Below are positions 10,601 to 24,234 of a stretch of 64,000 nt of DNA, in pieces. The first letter of the stretch is position 1. Every line of letters starts with the position of its first letter. The DNA comes from Quercus robur (taxonomy: Eukaryota > Streptophyta > Magnoliopsida > Fagales > Fagaceae): NCBI RefSeq assembly GCF_932294415.1, contig NC_065539.1, forward strand, positions 52,285,501 through 52,349,500, in the 5' to 3' direction. A program made the translations under genes and the position numbers. Below the pieces are notes generated by a model. It saw nothing but the letters and a program-made list of their open reading frames with translations, was not told the origin of the DNA and did not search any database.

Positions 10601-12075
10601 ACCCAGCAACATCTTCTCCCCCTAAAACAAATGGTGGAGGAAAGTCATGAATTCAATCCATCTCTGTTCCCTGTAATTTCTGCAAGGTTTGATTTTTTTT
10701 TTTTTTTTTTTAATTGAAGCTATGGAGATGACAAATGGTTCTAATTGTAGAATAGAACTACTCTTGTTTTACTTGAATTATTTTATATATTTCTTGATGT
10801 TAGAGCTAACCACTTGCTTTGAAATCATTTCCTTGGTCCATTTCATCTTTGGCTGTTACTTTCTGAGCTGGGTTCTGTAGAATTTCTGACCTTTTAGTAT
10901 CTATGTGTAAGAGATTCTTTGAGCTTTTGTTGCAGCAACTTGTTCAGCATAGGGTGGTCCTTGAATCTTTTTCTATGGTCATGTTTTCTGCCAATTGCAT
11001 GGTACAAGGATAAGGAATTTTCTCACATGATTTACAATACACACACTCACTGTTTATTCTCTCTCTCTCTCATTTTTTCCTTGTGCTAGTAGACAGTCCT
11101 TTTGCTTATTTATTTTATACACTTAAAAACTCCCGACTCACAAAAGAAATTTCACTGTACTATAAGTATTTTTAAATTATTTAGTTAATTCTACTCTAAG
11201 ACTAAGTGAAACTTTATTACCAAAGTTCCAAGAAGTTTAAATTACTATTTTGATTAAAATTCTGTTACTAAAAGTTTGGGGAAAAAAGTTTAAAAGAAAT
11301 TTCATTATTTACTTTACACTATTTTAATCATCTACCAACACATGAGCCAAAAGAATGTTTTCACTTATGTTCCTCTGCCTTTAATGAAAGGCAACTGATG
11401 GGGACTTGCCAACTAATCAAGCTCTTCCCTAAGCTGATGCCAATTTTTTTTCAAGATTTTCTTGATGAGCATGTTGCACAGTGAAATAGGTCTAATCTCC
11501 TCAAAGACCGCTGGGTTATCCACCTTAGGGATCAACTCAAGGAAAGTTGAGTTGGTCTATTTTAACAGCTTTCCACCTTGAAAGAAGTTTGATACAACTC
11601 TGTACTCATCATGTTTGATGATTCCCCAACAGACCTGAAAAGTGGTCATTAAATCCACCCAAATCCGGGGCTTTATCTGAATTTCATATTACAACTCTGC
11701 CCAACCTTCTCAATTTCATCTACCCTGACCTATTGAATTAATCCTAGATACTGATTCTCAGTAAGGAATCTCTCAATCCGAAATTCCTGTTTACATTGCA
11801 TGATCTGATCCATCCCAATATGTTTTGGAAATGAGAAACTAGTAGATTCAAAAAAATGCTGTTATATAACTGTTTTATTTTATTTTTGCTTTTCATGTGA
11901 ATTTTAATTAACCCATGCATCACATGGGCTTAATATTAGTATGTGCTTGCTTCTGTTTGACAAAGTCTTTGGAAACTAATACATTAAAAAAAAAAAAAGT
12001 GTCTTGTGAAATAAAATCTAAATACGTGTTGCATTTGATTGTTGCAGTTCAAAAGGTGTGCTGTCCCGTTCTTGA
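7602..12075 (+). CDS. HISN5: Imidazoleglycerol-phosphate dehydratase, chloroplastic
   Basis: Eight exons: 7602-7827, 7947-8071, 8722-8826, 9208-9300, 9568-9642, 9820-9882, 10435-10544, 12048-12075 (TGA). They splice in frame to 274 aa, close to the ~270 aa of plant homologues. The enzyme (EC 4.2.1.19) dehydrates imidazole-glycerol phosphate to imidazole-acetol phosphate in histidine biosynthesis and works in the plastid. The first ~75 residues are Ser/Thr/Arg-rich with few acids, as in a transit peptide. The core then starts [20 protein letters not shown]. The IGPD signatures are present: [31 protein letters not shown] and the metal-binding [15 protein letters not shown]. The protein ends [10 protein letters not shown] chose ATG 7602 because the open frame upstream of it (from 7587) begins only with GTG. 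The last intron (1.5 kb) is swollen by LINE and Helitron debris. No lesions are seen in the coding sequence. Confidence 0.95.
10139..10390 (-). mobile_element. LINE 3'-end fragment in HISN5 intron (probable)
   Basis: A T-rich block followed by AGGGCAAAGCCCAAGTGCAT and A-rich DNA resembles the reverse complement of a plant L1 3' UTR with its poly(A) tail. It sits in the intron between exons 6 and 7. No coding remnant or clear target duplication is visible, so the call is tentative. Confidence 0.4.
11385..11830 (-). pseudogene. LINE reverse-transcriptase fragment in last HISN5 intron
   Basis: Read on the minus strand, this stretch gives an L1-type RT segment: FFQGGKLLK, an in-frame stop, then [20 protein letters not shown] and [18 protein letters not shown]. 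These are the conserved fingers/palm motifs of plant LINEs. The upstream part has more stops, and neither the catalytic FADD box nor an endonuclease is present. It is a dead, truncated fragment in antisense to HISN5. Confidence 0.8.
11912..11939 (+). mobile_element. Helitron-type 3' terminus (degenerate)
   Basis: A CCCATG/CATGGG hairpin is followed 11 nt later by TTAG and then T. The spacing is the same as in the well-formed Helitron end at 21990-22017 (CCCGTG/CACGGG hairpin, 11 nt ending CTAG, then T). The terminal CTAG has become TTAG. I could not find a matching 5' TC end. Confidence 0.5.
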
Positions 12076-13243
12076 TGCTAGAGGTAGATAATGTTGGGCT
12101 TAAGGTGGTTTAAGTTAAACCTATATCCTCATTTTCCTCAAGCATGCTTTGGGGATAATCAGGTTGATGATCCCACATGTATAGTATTGTTGATTATCAG
12201 TTGAAGCTTCACCATGTTGAAACAAAGCAAAATACAAATCTGGATGCTACCACTGGAGGGATGGGTGTCCAACAGAGAGACTATAAGGATTAGTTGCTTG
12301 TATGAATTGTGCTGGACCTCACAGTCTATTGATCATCAATAAATCACTCAGTTTTAAATTTCCATGCTTTGATTTATCCATTTGTTTTTGAGATCTGTCA
12401 ATCAATGAACTCATTGCAGATTTATCCATGTGCAATCAAATAAGGTTGGTTTAGTGCTCCATTGTGTTAAGTTTTGTGTAGCATTTTTTATCTGAGTACA
12501 TTTCATTTTTCACAATATCTAGAGAACTTATGACTTTTACAAGATCATTTCAGGATTTTTATGACTAACCTGCCGGTTTTGTAGTTAATAGGTAATTTGG
12601 TGATGTTTGTACAGCCTTGAATGTTGGATGTGGTATTTGGCATGAGTTTGTTTCTTATCCGTGTTGGTTGTCCCTCTGGGACCATCGGCTTGATTAATTT
12701 ATCACCCTATTGGGTATGACGACCCTATTGAGTGACTATGGAGATTTTCTTTATCTGCTGCAAATCAAAGCCTGAGAGTCCTAGAGGCTAACTTAGCAGC
12801 AAGAGCTTACGGGTTTATTGGAATTTGGAATTAGTCACCTTTGAAGATATGCTTGGGTTAAATATAAAGTTTGAGGGCACCGATCCCTTATAGAGGTCAC
12901 CATTTAACCATTATTCTGGTGACCAAGAAGAGTAAGTAACAAAGACTTCAGCTATCCTTCTCAATCTAACATTCTTGAACTCTTCCTTTCCTTCCATGGT
13001 CATTATGTCTACAATTACATGTTTTTGCTGCTTCCAAAGAACATATTGAAAAACAAAGAAAATTTGTAAGAGTGCCTGGCAGGCAGCACATACAAATTTT
13101 GTCGAAGTACCAAGTATAGCAAATAAGCATAATTTTGCTTGAACAGATAAATACACAAAAACTATAAAAGTAGTATTCTGGATACCCTTCAGTTCTTGTT
13201 TACTACATATTCATCTGGCCAAAAAAAAAAAAAAGCTCATGTC
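12076..13243. other. 3' flank between convergent HISN5 and PSB27-H2
   Basis: This contains the 3' UTRs of two convergent genes and some 700 bp of unassigned DNA. I see no further coding sequence. Confidence 0.5.
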
Positions 13244-14531
13244 TTACAAGGACCCCTCAGCCGCATTCAGGTCATCTAATATCTCGGACTTAACCTCCTC
13301 TGGCAAAGCAGCAGAAGGGCCGGCCTTTGAGTAGAAGCTGGCTAATGATCTAATAGCTTTCTCTAGCACAACATATGATTCCTACAAGTGAAGCACCAAA
13401 TTGTGTATTCATTAGTTATCATCTAACAAAAACATGACAAATCCTTATGCTTTCTAAGTCTTCAAAGTTTAGTCAAAAGTACCTCCTGAACCACAGTTTG
13501 TTGTCCTCTCCAATTGCTCAAATACTCTCGAATTGACTCCTTTGCTGCATCTGCCGTGCGTCTAAACTTAGCAATATCTTTTGGGTCTTCCTTTAAGGAG
13601 TCACGCAGTGTCTTCACAACCTCTCTCGCTGACTTCAAGTAAGCCTTTGGTAACAATTTACCAGACTTAGTTTTCTCATTGGGATCAAATAGTGATGTGA
13701 TGGCCCCTATAACTCCTGTATCCTCTTCCTCTTGGCCATTTGACTTTTCTTCAGCCCAAACAGCCGGTGGTGTCAAGCCATAGTTGAAGGTCAGTGTGGT
13801 GACCAATGACACACCAGTGCACACTACAATATGCCGGCGACTTGATGTAGTTTCTTGAGAGGATAGCACAACATGACACCTTGGTTGCAGTTTATCTGTT
13901 TTGTTTCAGAAAACAGCAAAGACAGAAAAGCAACATAATGAGGAACAAACGACTAAATTAGGACAGAATCTTATGAAATTCTTGTTCTAAATATGACATG
14001 TAGTATAATTGATTGGGACCATGCCTCCTGAAGCAAAGGTCACTAGTTTGAATCTTCCCTTCCCAATTGGGGGCAACACTCACTTATCTAAAAAAATTGA
14101 CAGAGTGGCGAATATGTAATGCAGGAATATTTGGTTTGTAAGTGAAGAAATGGTGTAGTGGCATTGTAAGAGATGAAATCTGGAACCATCTTCTTCTACA
14201 ACATTCATACTCATACCTTTTACAAACAAGGAGCTGATATGGGTTTTGCTGTCACAAAAACGTTGGGAAGAATAAAATCTAAAGTTGAAAAATGCAGGAT
14301 CCAATAACAATTACAAATTTTCTGCTCAACTTTCACCTTAAATACTTTCAACTTAGGAAAAATCCCTGAGCCCACTTCATCCTGGACCCTATCCATGCTA
14401 CTAACCAAAGGAAATTAAAGAGAAAAGACATAGATATCATGTCACTTACACTCATTGTCAGGTTTCAATATGTTCTTAATTCTTTTGGACAGTACAGAGG
14501 GGCAAGTCTTTGGTGCAAGAAAAACTTCCAT
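13244..14531 (-). CDS. PSB27-2: Photosystem II assembly factor PSB27-H2 (LPA19-like), chloroplastic
   Basis: Minus strand, three exons: 14531-14450 (27 codons plus one base, GTAAGT donor), 13895-13483 and 13381-13244 (stop TAA). They splice in frame to 210 aa. The Psb27 fold is recognised from GAITSLFDPNEKTKSGKLLP, KAYLKSAREVVKTLRDSLKE and the C-terminal YVVLEKAIRSLASFYSKAG. In Arabidopsis the H2 paralogue (LPA19) helps C-terminal processing of the D1 precursor during PSII assembly in the thylakoid lumen. Targeting features agree with a bipartite presequence: MEVFLAPKTCPSVLSKRIKN at the start, then SSRRH and a hydrophobic stretch ending AVWA before the acidic mature start EEKSNGQEEE. The twin arginine suggests Tat-type lumen import (inference). 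The first exon is inferred from phase and context. Psb27-H1 is less likely given the linker and length. Confidence 0.88.
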
Positions 14532-15919
14532 CCTTGTTTAATAATAAAAACTCGCATTCTACAGAACAGGAGCAATGGCTTGAATCATGCTCTACCCCAT
14601 GTTTACACCAATTCACCTTCACAACATCTAAATAAGTTACAATCAATGCTTCTCATAAACTTAAATTTCAAAAAACAATAACCAACCCTTTCTTTCTTAA
14701 GTGCCCTGCAGCTTACTTTTCAGCTTATTGAATATGTTGTCATTTGAAAAAGTTGTACCTAAGAAAAAAGGGAGGACTAAATATTCATTTGAATGATTTT
14801 ATTTTCATCCGCATATTTTTTTTATAGTGTAAAAATATAATTGTACAGGGGGAAAAATGAGGCTTTAAAAAGTTGGGCGAGACTTGCATCAAATGTATTG
14901 GAGCATTGGCCGCAACATGGACACGACACATATCAAAATTGGCATATGTTGGTCCCATATCCCATTCACTACTCTAGTGCACTGGATAGACCAGAGCACT
15001 AGAGGTAAGCCTAACCTTAAAAAGCTGTACCTAAGGAATAAACAAATAAGCAGATGGATAAATAAACTCATCTAAACGAGCTCATAGCTAAAATTTGAAT
15101 AGGTGCAGTTTCAAACAGTTGTAAACTGTTTAATCTACATTTTTCAATGGCATATGCAAAAACAAATACACTTATATGTGGGCATATATCAAAGAGAGAA
15201 AAATGCTGAGTGCTGTTTTTATTGATGATTTTACAGAGTTAAAACTCATCCAAATAACAACTAACTTTAAGTTCCTTAACAACATAGTCCCCAAAACCAA
15301 AAGAGTTCAACTATTTATTAGCAAAAAGCACTCTGCATATATCTAAATAGAAATATTAAGAGGTAAAATTAAGTGGGTATTTGAGAAAATACACTATTGC
15401 TCACCTGGTGTGTGCTGCTTAACCACACGAAGGCTTTATCTTTGCAATCTTTGCCTTTCAGCTTTCTGAGTTTCTGGCGCTGAAAAGCTTTTATCCAGAG
15501 GGATACAGGAAGTACTTTTGGAAAAAGATTAAGGGCCCAATAGTCATTCTTTGCCACACTAAATTACAGGAATACCTCTCAAAATTTTGTATACATGGAC
15601 CGGGTTGCATTGGATTTGATTTCAACCCAACCCAACCTCTTTACTCTTTAGGTGAAATCTCTAACCCAATCCTGTTTATTGGGTACAGATCATTTTGTCA
15701 AGTCTACCAAATAATTTGGGCTTTTTTTTTTTAAACCAATAAATTGGGGTTTTCAATCAATTATTTACGTCCATTTTACAATTGTGTATTGTGTTTAATA
15801 ATTTAAATTTTACCAAAACTAATAAATCTTAAAATACAAAAGAGGGAGAGCAAGAGAGGTTTGGGTTGGTGGGTGAGGGAGAGTGATTTGCAAAGGAATG
15901 AACCAGAGAAAGGAAAAGG

Positions 15920-15982
<63 letters not shown>

Positions 15983-17004
15983 GATTACTGTGCACTGTAG
16001 CTGAAAAGCCATAATTTTTTACTTTGACTCCACCAATAGAGGCTTAATTTTGTAGTTGGTGGTGCTAAAAATAGTAATATGACTTTTTAGCATCACCAAT
16101 AATAATGCTCTTAGATTAAGAAATCTCCCTAGCCCAATCTAGGTTATTGGGTTGATAAATAAATTGGGTTTTTTAAAAATAAAATAAAAACAAAAACAAA
16201 AACCAATAAACCAGATTTTCAATCAATTATTTAAGTCATTTTACAATTTAATAATTTATACAGTTGTGTTTAATATTTTAATCTTACCAAAATTAAAGTC
16301 TCAAAATACAAAATAAATCAAATTAACAAATTCTCATATCCAAGACAAATAAACCTTTACATATATTTTTAATATTGTTTTTTAGAAACTTATATTTTTA
16401 ATACTTAAAATAGTGACTTTAGTCGGAATTTTTTTATTAAATTTTTTTTCCATTTAGAATATGACCTAAATTGCTAAGAGTCTGGTAGTATTTATATTAG
16501 TACTTCTTAGTTTTTCTGTTAGAAATGTTCATGTTCAGTATTTAAATCTCTTCTTGTAATTGTAAAATTATCATTAAAAAAAAACCAAAAAAGTTTAACC
16601 TAACTTAAATTTCTAAATAAATTACTATCCAACCCAATTCATTAGGTCAAGTTCATCAGATTGGTGGATAGAATACACACCCTATTTTATCTCTATAAAG
16701 GGGAAAAAAAAGTATGTTTTGAACCATATAATTAAAAAAATTATAAATAAATAAATAAACCTTATACGGTTTAAAAAACAACAAATTAAATCCTACAATT
16801 TCAAAAATAATAGATCAAACCCTCATACTTATAAAAGTAACAAAATAAACCTGAGCTTATTGAGAATTTGAGATTCATTCATATATATATATATGTTGAA
16901 GTTTCAATTTTTTTATTTTTTAAAAATTTGAGGTTTTAATGGGTTTAAAATGAAGTTTTTAAAAAAAAAGAAGAAAAAGAACACTTATAATAGCCCTCTC
17001 TCAT
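14532..17004. other. Intergenic region between divergent PSB27-H2 and RPS18
   Basis: About 2.5 kb of AT-rich DNA shared as the promoter side of two divergent genes. It holds a SINE-like scrap upstream of a poly(A) block and a right-end fragment of the GAGCAT-type element near 16085-16112 (ends AATAATGCTC, followed by TTA). No gene is seen. Confidence 0.5.
15921..15976. repeat. 56 bp poly(A) tract
   Basis: An uninterrupted run of A follows AGGAAAAGG. It is prone to assembly and polymerase-slippage error. Confidence 0.9.
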
Positions 17005-17139
17005 CTAGGGTTTTGTCTCCGAAGACCTTTAAATACCATCTTTACAAACCCCTCTCTTCTCTCTCGCTCCTCCGCTCTCTCATTTTCCAAACCCTCTGAA
17101 ACAGAGAGAGCTCAGAGAACAAAAACCCTAACCCTAACC
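17005..17139 (+). promoter_or_regulatory. Core promoter/5' UTR of RPS18 with telo-box motifs
   Basis: CTAGGGTTTT at 17005 is a telo box in inverse orientation. A TTTAAATA at 17029 can serve as TATA element. It is followed by a CT-rich leader, and AAAAACCCTAACCCTAACC lies directly against the ATG. Telo boxes (AAACCCTAA) near the start are characteristic of plant ribosomal-protein and other growth-linked genes. Confidence 0.75.
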
Positions 17140-19183
<2,044 letters not shown>

Positions 19184-20064
19184 GTTTGTTTCTCCCTTTT
19201 TGGGATGTTTGCGAATTTTGTTTGGCCTTTTAGAATATCTTGGGTTTAGTATTGTACTTTTCTTTTTGGCAGACTCGTGCAGTATCATTTAGCTGTCTTT
19301 ATGTGTTCTTTAGACTGATTGAACTTGTTTGAGAGATTTTGGTATGTGTGATGGTATTAATTATTCATAATTTCATATAATAGTTAAAGTTGACAATGCA
19401 TTTTGCATTTTACCTATTCATTCTTCCCGATTAATGGTTTGTTGACTAGCGTACAAGCCCCAATGCTGGTACTTTAGCCTTTAGGTACTGTGGCCAGTGG
19501 TTTGAATATGCATGCAGTATGTACAGCAGCAGATGAGGCGTAGCATATGTTTACTGATGCCTGGGATTTTTCACATTTGTGCAACATTGATGATTGTATA
19601 AGGAGAATTGCCATTGCTACATGCTAGGATTTATTCAGCCTTGGTGAAAAAATGGCAGCTATTTTGTATTGTGGAGGGAGGAATAAAGAACAGTGTGAAG
19701 GTGGTCGCTGATATCCCCCAAGAAAAAAATTGACTACTCATTTTTAGTAGACTTTTCTGTTCTTAGTAATACTTTTCTCTCTTTTTCCCATATGTTTAGA
19801 ACTAATCTAGTACTAACTTATAAAAATATTGGAAATGCAACAATCTATCCTCAAAAACTTTTATGTGAACTGGTTAGCTGATGAATCATGTAGTGATTAG
19901 TGCCCCGAGTCTGATGACAATATGAAATTTCAGCATATACTCAATTTCGGGAAGGTTTCTAGGAGATTAGTTTGGGCTGCTTAAATTATCCTCCGAGCTG
20001 TGCTATTATTATCCTCAAGTTTTGATTTAGCATTGTTTAAATTAACCCAAATTAAGTCAACTTA
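19184..20064. other. RPS18 3' UTR and intergenic DNA
   Basis: I see no further coding region. The first ~200 bp are probably 3' UTR. Confidence 0.5.
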
Positions 20065-20956
20065 GGCAGCGTTTGGTTCAATGTAAATCAAATTCCGAGT
20101 GTAAAATGAAAGCAGGGGAAAGTGAATTCCTGTAAGGAAAATGAAATCCGGGTGTTTGGTTCTACAATGGATAATAGTCCAGAAAACGATTTCTGGTGTT
20201 TAATAACATTCTCAAAATGTTATTTTTTTACAAATTTTTCACATTTTCTCAACTCCCAAACAAATTTTATAACAGAAAAATTCAAAATAAACACTAAACA
20301 CAACCAAAAATCAAAATAAAAACATCTTTAATTCACAAATTCAGTGAGAGGAGGAAGAAAGAGTGAGAGACTGAGGGAAAGAGAGATAGATCAGGAAAGA
20401 GAGGATCGGAGTGGATGGAGGCAGCGACGGCCAGATCGGGTGGGTTTGGGGGTGGAGTGGAGTGGGCTGGTGGTTGGTGGCGGCCAAATCGGCCAGTGCG
20501 TTGGAGAGCTTGGTAGACCACGGCTTGTGGTCGGTTGTCAAGATCGAAGCTTAACCTGTACTTGTCGGTGCATGGTTAGCGATCAGCGAGGGAGAAGAAG
20601 AGTTGAGGAAAAAAAAAAAAAAAAAAAAGCTTGGCCGGCACATGATTTGGGCAGTGGGGGTGGCACGATCTGGGCTGGCCAGAGCTCGGCTGGGCGGCCA
20701 CCTGTGCTCTCTCTTCTAGCTCACTCTCTCTACTCTCTCTCCTCTTGCTTTTTCTCTTTCTCTCTTTAGGTGTCTGTGAGTTCGGAAATCATTTGAAGGT
20801 AAAACAGAAGCGTAAATGATTTTCCGGGTCAAAGGGCTTATTTTACGATCAAAGTTTAAGATTTTCCAAAAAACTTTATTTTACATGTGCACTCAAACAC
20901 TCTGCTGGGTGTAAAATATTTTCCGGAAATCATTTACACTCAAAACAAACACAGCC
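20065..20956. mobile_element. PIF/Harbinger (Tourist-like) MITE, 892 bp
   Basis: The left end is GGCAGCGTTTGGTTCAATGT and the reverse-complemented right end is GGCTGTGTTTGTTTTGAGTG. The similarity continues through GTAAAT and TTCCGG. An exact TTA is present on both sides (20062-20064 and 20957-20959), as expected for PIF/Harbinger target duplication. The interior is GA-rich on the left, has a poly(A) run near 20610, and contains no transposase. The 141-codon open frame from 20344 is low-complexity sequence. Confidence 0.8.
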
Positions 20957-21119
20957 TTAGCTGATAATCAATAACTGGTTTCCTGTTAATTAACCAACTA
21001 ACTCAATAGATTCCAACTAACTCAATAGGTTCCAGTTAATGAAGTCATTTAAAGTCACCAAATAGATAATAAAAAAAAGAAAGAGAAATAATAGAGATTT
21101 AGGAGTGAAAATGGGTTAA

Positions 21120-22017
21120 TCTATATATATATATAAAACTGAAGCCTCTGCCGGCACCACAATTTTCCACGTCAACACAATATTTAAAAAAAAAAAAAAT
21201 TATAACACCTCAAAACCCTAGCAACCTTACCCCTCTCTTAAGTTAAGAAATATAAAGTCACAGTTTCTGCAAACTCTTTCTCTCCAAACGTAAATATCAA
21301 ATTCAACCCCTTTAATTTCTCTTTATATTTTTGAGGCTTCTATAGAGTTATAGTAAGTTATGCTGATTTTGTTTTTTGTGTGTGTGTGTATAGATGGTCA
21401 TAATACTCCGGTATTCTAAGAGAAGTTTGTGTTTTCGTTAATTGAAGGCCTTAGAGAGATAAGTGTCTGTATACTAATAGTGGGGAAATTACTAACCCTT
21501 TTAAGTGTATAATCTGTTTCTAAAATTATCTATAATATTTTGTCATCCAAAAATTTTATCTCTTTAATTTTAGTATATTGTATTTCTTAAGTTATAGACA
21601 AATTTTCTTTGTTTCTTATTTTCAATAATAAATCATTTTATTGCAATACCAGTAATTGTTTGAAAAATCCAATATGTTCATATCTCTATAGAATAGAGAA
21701 TAGTAGAAGCCAATTTTATTACAACTACTTAAATTGAGTTGACTTAATTCCGTACAATTACAAAGTATAGCATGAAAGATAATGGAATTAATTGTTGTAA
21801 TTTTTATTTTCTTTCCATGTTTTTATTGTTGATGAGAAATTAAGGTTCAGTTGCACAATATGTGTAAATTCTTCAGAATGCTACTTTAAATAGTAAGTCA
21901 ATGTGTCTCTTACATTTGGGTATTAATTAGAATTATTTTCAAATGATTGTACCAATAAAAGTGAATGTGTATAAATTTTGTTTAATTATCCCGTGTATCG
22001 CACGGGTTAGCGACTAG
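21120..22017 (+). mobile_element. Non-autonomous Helitron, 898 bp
   Basis: It starts TCTATATATATATA after A21119 and ends CTAG before T22018, so it sits between A and T as Helitrons do. A GC-rich hairpin (CCCGTG, 5 nt loop, CACGGG; 21990-22006) lies 11 nt before the end. No Rep/helicase is encoded. No terminal repeats or target duplication are present, as expected for rolling-circle elements. Confidence 0.9.
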
Positions 22018-22906
22018 TTAAAATAATACTCGTTGGTCTTTACTTAGAATTATGTTATCATTCAATGTACATTCGCAAACATTTACCATATGATTTAGAA
22101 CATTTAAGTTTGATATTATCGACCAAAGTAGTCCAAGTAGTGAATATTGCTACTTTGTCTTCACATTCCCTCCCAGAGGTTCAGCCAAGTCATTCCACAG
22201 ATCTCTAAAATCCCTGAGATCCAAATAAATATGTTACATGAAAAAATTAAAAAACAGGAGAATGGGTGAGAATATATAAGCACCATTTACACAAAATAAG
22301 CTCAATCCCTCGTGTTGGCAAATTGCTACATTAATTGTGTCTTTAAGAATCAAACAAAATCTCATGGGTTATAATACTAAATCATTTTTTTTTTAAATCA
22401 AATCTACTCAAATTGGAAAGGTGGAATCATACTCATATGATGCCCATTAGAACACAAGATCTGTTTAAACCAAACATTACTACCAAGCCTAGCCAAAAAA
22501 TAAAAGCAAAACAAGGTATCGATTTCTTTTTTTGATAAGTAATTTGTTTGATTCTTAAATACATGCTTTGAGTTAAATTTACTCATTTTTTAACAGAATA
22601 TCACTTTTTATTTTTTATATAACAGAAATTTTAATTATTAAGAGAAAAATATTCCATTTGCTTTGTCTTAGGTTCAAATCATGATGTTAGATTTAACAAA
22701 TATTGTAATTGAGTTTTGAAAACAAAGTATCAATTTCTGCAAGAATATTTTCCCACAGCAGGGAGGTTATAGTGTTGCAACTTTTATCAGGGATAGAGAA
22801 GCATATGAGTGGTCTACTATGAGAATTTTTAAAAATAAATACATAAACTACAACAAAAGAAGACATACCTAAATTCCTTAGCCATCTCCCCAATTGTCAT
22901 AGACTT
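22018..22906. other. AT-rich intergenic DNA
   Basis: I see no gene and no element border in this stretch. Confidence 0.5.
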
Positions 22907-23213
22907 TGTTAGAGATATATATTAGACATATTAGCCCAATGTAATAGGCCTAAGCCTAGTCCTGCTTGTACTAGTAGTCTAGGGTTTAGTCGCCTATATA
23001 TACTCATGTTATGACTCATTGTAACACAGGTTATTGTACTACACTCTCATATAATAAAGATGTAGCCCTTAAGGGATTCCTCCATGGATGTAGGTCGTAA
23101 GGCTGAACCACGTAACCCTTGTGTTCTCGTTGTTACTCCTCTATACTTCCTCTTCCGCATCTACTCTAGCATACACAACATGGTATATCACATCGCGTTG
23201 CTAATATTTAACA
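22907..23213 (+). repeat. 5' LTR of TRIM-like element
   Basis: 307 bp, TG...CA. It contains TATATATACTCATGTT (TATA-like) and AATAAAG (polyadenylation-like) near 23052. Confidence 0.9.
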
Positions 23214-24234
23214 TGGTATTAGAGCCAAACTTCGTTCTTGGCATCAAACAAACATCTCTACACAACAAAGAAGATTCTCATGTGCACATCACCATCAGAA
23301 GTCACATATGCTTCCCTGCTGGATCTAGACTCCACGGCATCTCGCAGCCACCGTGGCGCAGTGCTGTGTCCAAGATCCACAAACTCAAGCAAACCCGTGA
23401 CATCAATCTCAGATCTATGCAACTTCAAGCTTCGCCTGATGAAACCAACACCACAGACGTGCTTCAAGATCTCCCGCGACCAAAACCCAGAAATCCGGTC
23501 ACCCGAAGCCTTGCCACGCGCCTCCGTAGCCTCTGGAAAATCTCCCACGCTCCGCCATAGAATCCTGACTTCTAGATCGTATTCTGGGCACACGCGCCGC
23601 CCAATCGGCCTCCTCGTCGACCGATCTAGAGAGCCTAAAATTCTGGGCCTCAACCGAGCTCACACGCGCCTTCACGCGCCTCCATAGTTTCTGGCTTCTC
23701 CTCCACGCGCCGGTGGAACACCCACGCGCCTGACACGCGCCGAAGACTTCCGCTGTTGTCATCTGACGTCACCGGATGACATCATCACTCCACGTCATCA
23801 GCCATGTCAGCAGCTCCACATCAGCCCTAGTCCACGTCAGCGACACGTCATCAGCCACGTCAGCAGTGTCGTCTCGTCAGCACCACGTCACCTAGCTGAC
23901 CGTTGACCGTTGACCGACCCGACTCGGACCACCCGGATCTGACCCGTGAGCACTTTGACTGTTGACTTTGACTCTGGACTAGTTGACTTTGACTTTTTTG
24001 CGTTGACCTTTGACCAAAAGTCAAAATTTCCAAAAGGGCCTATCTTGCTTAGTTTTTCGCGTAGATTCCGATTTTGGCCTCCGTTTCTTGATTTGAAGCT
24101 TCGAAATTGGTCAATTGGCACATTCTTCATTATGGTTTCTTTAAAGGCATTATTTATGGCATCTCCAAGTGATCTTCTCATGCTTATCCAACCTCAAGCC
24201 TTCATCGAGCTTCCGCCTTAAGTTTGAGGGAGGG

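Noticed and set aside
14010..14098. tRNA-like block with CACTAGTTTGAATCTTCCC
   Set aside because: Resembles the 3' part of a SINE, but there is no A box, tail or target duplication, so it was not called as a feature.
15369..15557. Possible first exon of PSB27-H2 (minus)
   Set aside because: It has a donor-like GTGAG, but the ATG exon at 14531-14450 splices in phase with a GTAAGT donor, so this is at most a 5' UTR exon.
15803..16012. Poly-Phe open frame on the minus strand
   Set aside because: Encoded by the 56 bp poly(A) tract.
20344..20769. 141-codon Arg/Gly/Glu-rich open frame
   Set aside because: Interior of the 892 bp MITE: GA-rich low complexity interrupted by a poly(A) run.
23084..23762. 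Overlapping open frames of 87-158 codons on both strands
   Set aside because: They lie in the TRIM LTR and its GC-rich interior. There are no gag/pol motifs, and the frames overlap on both strands.
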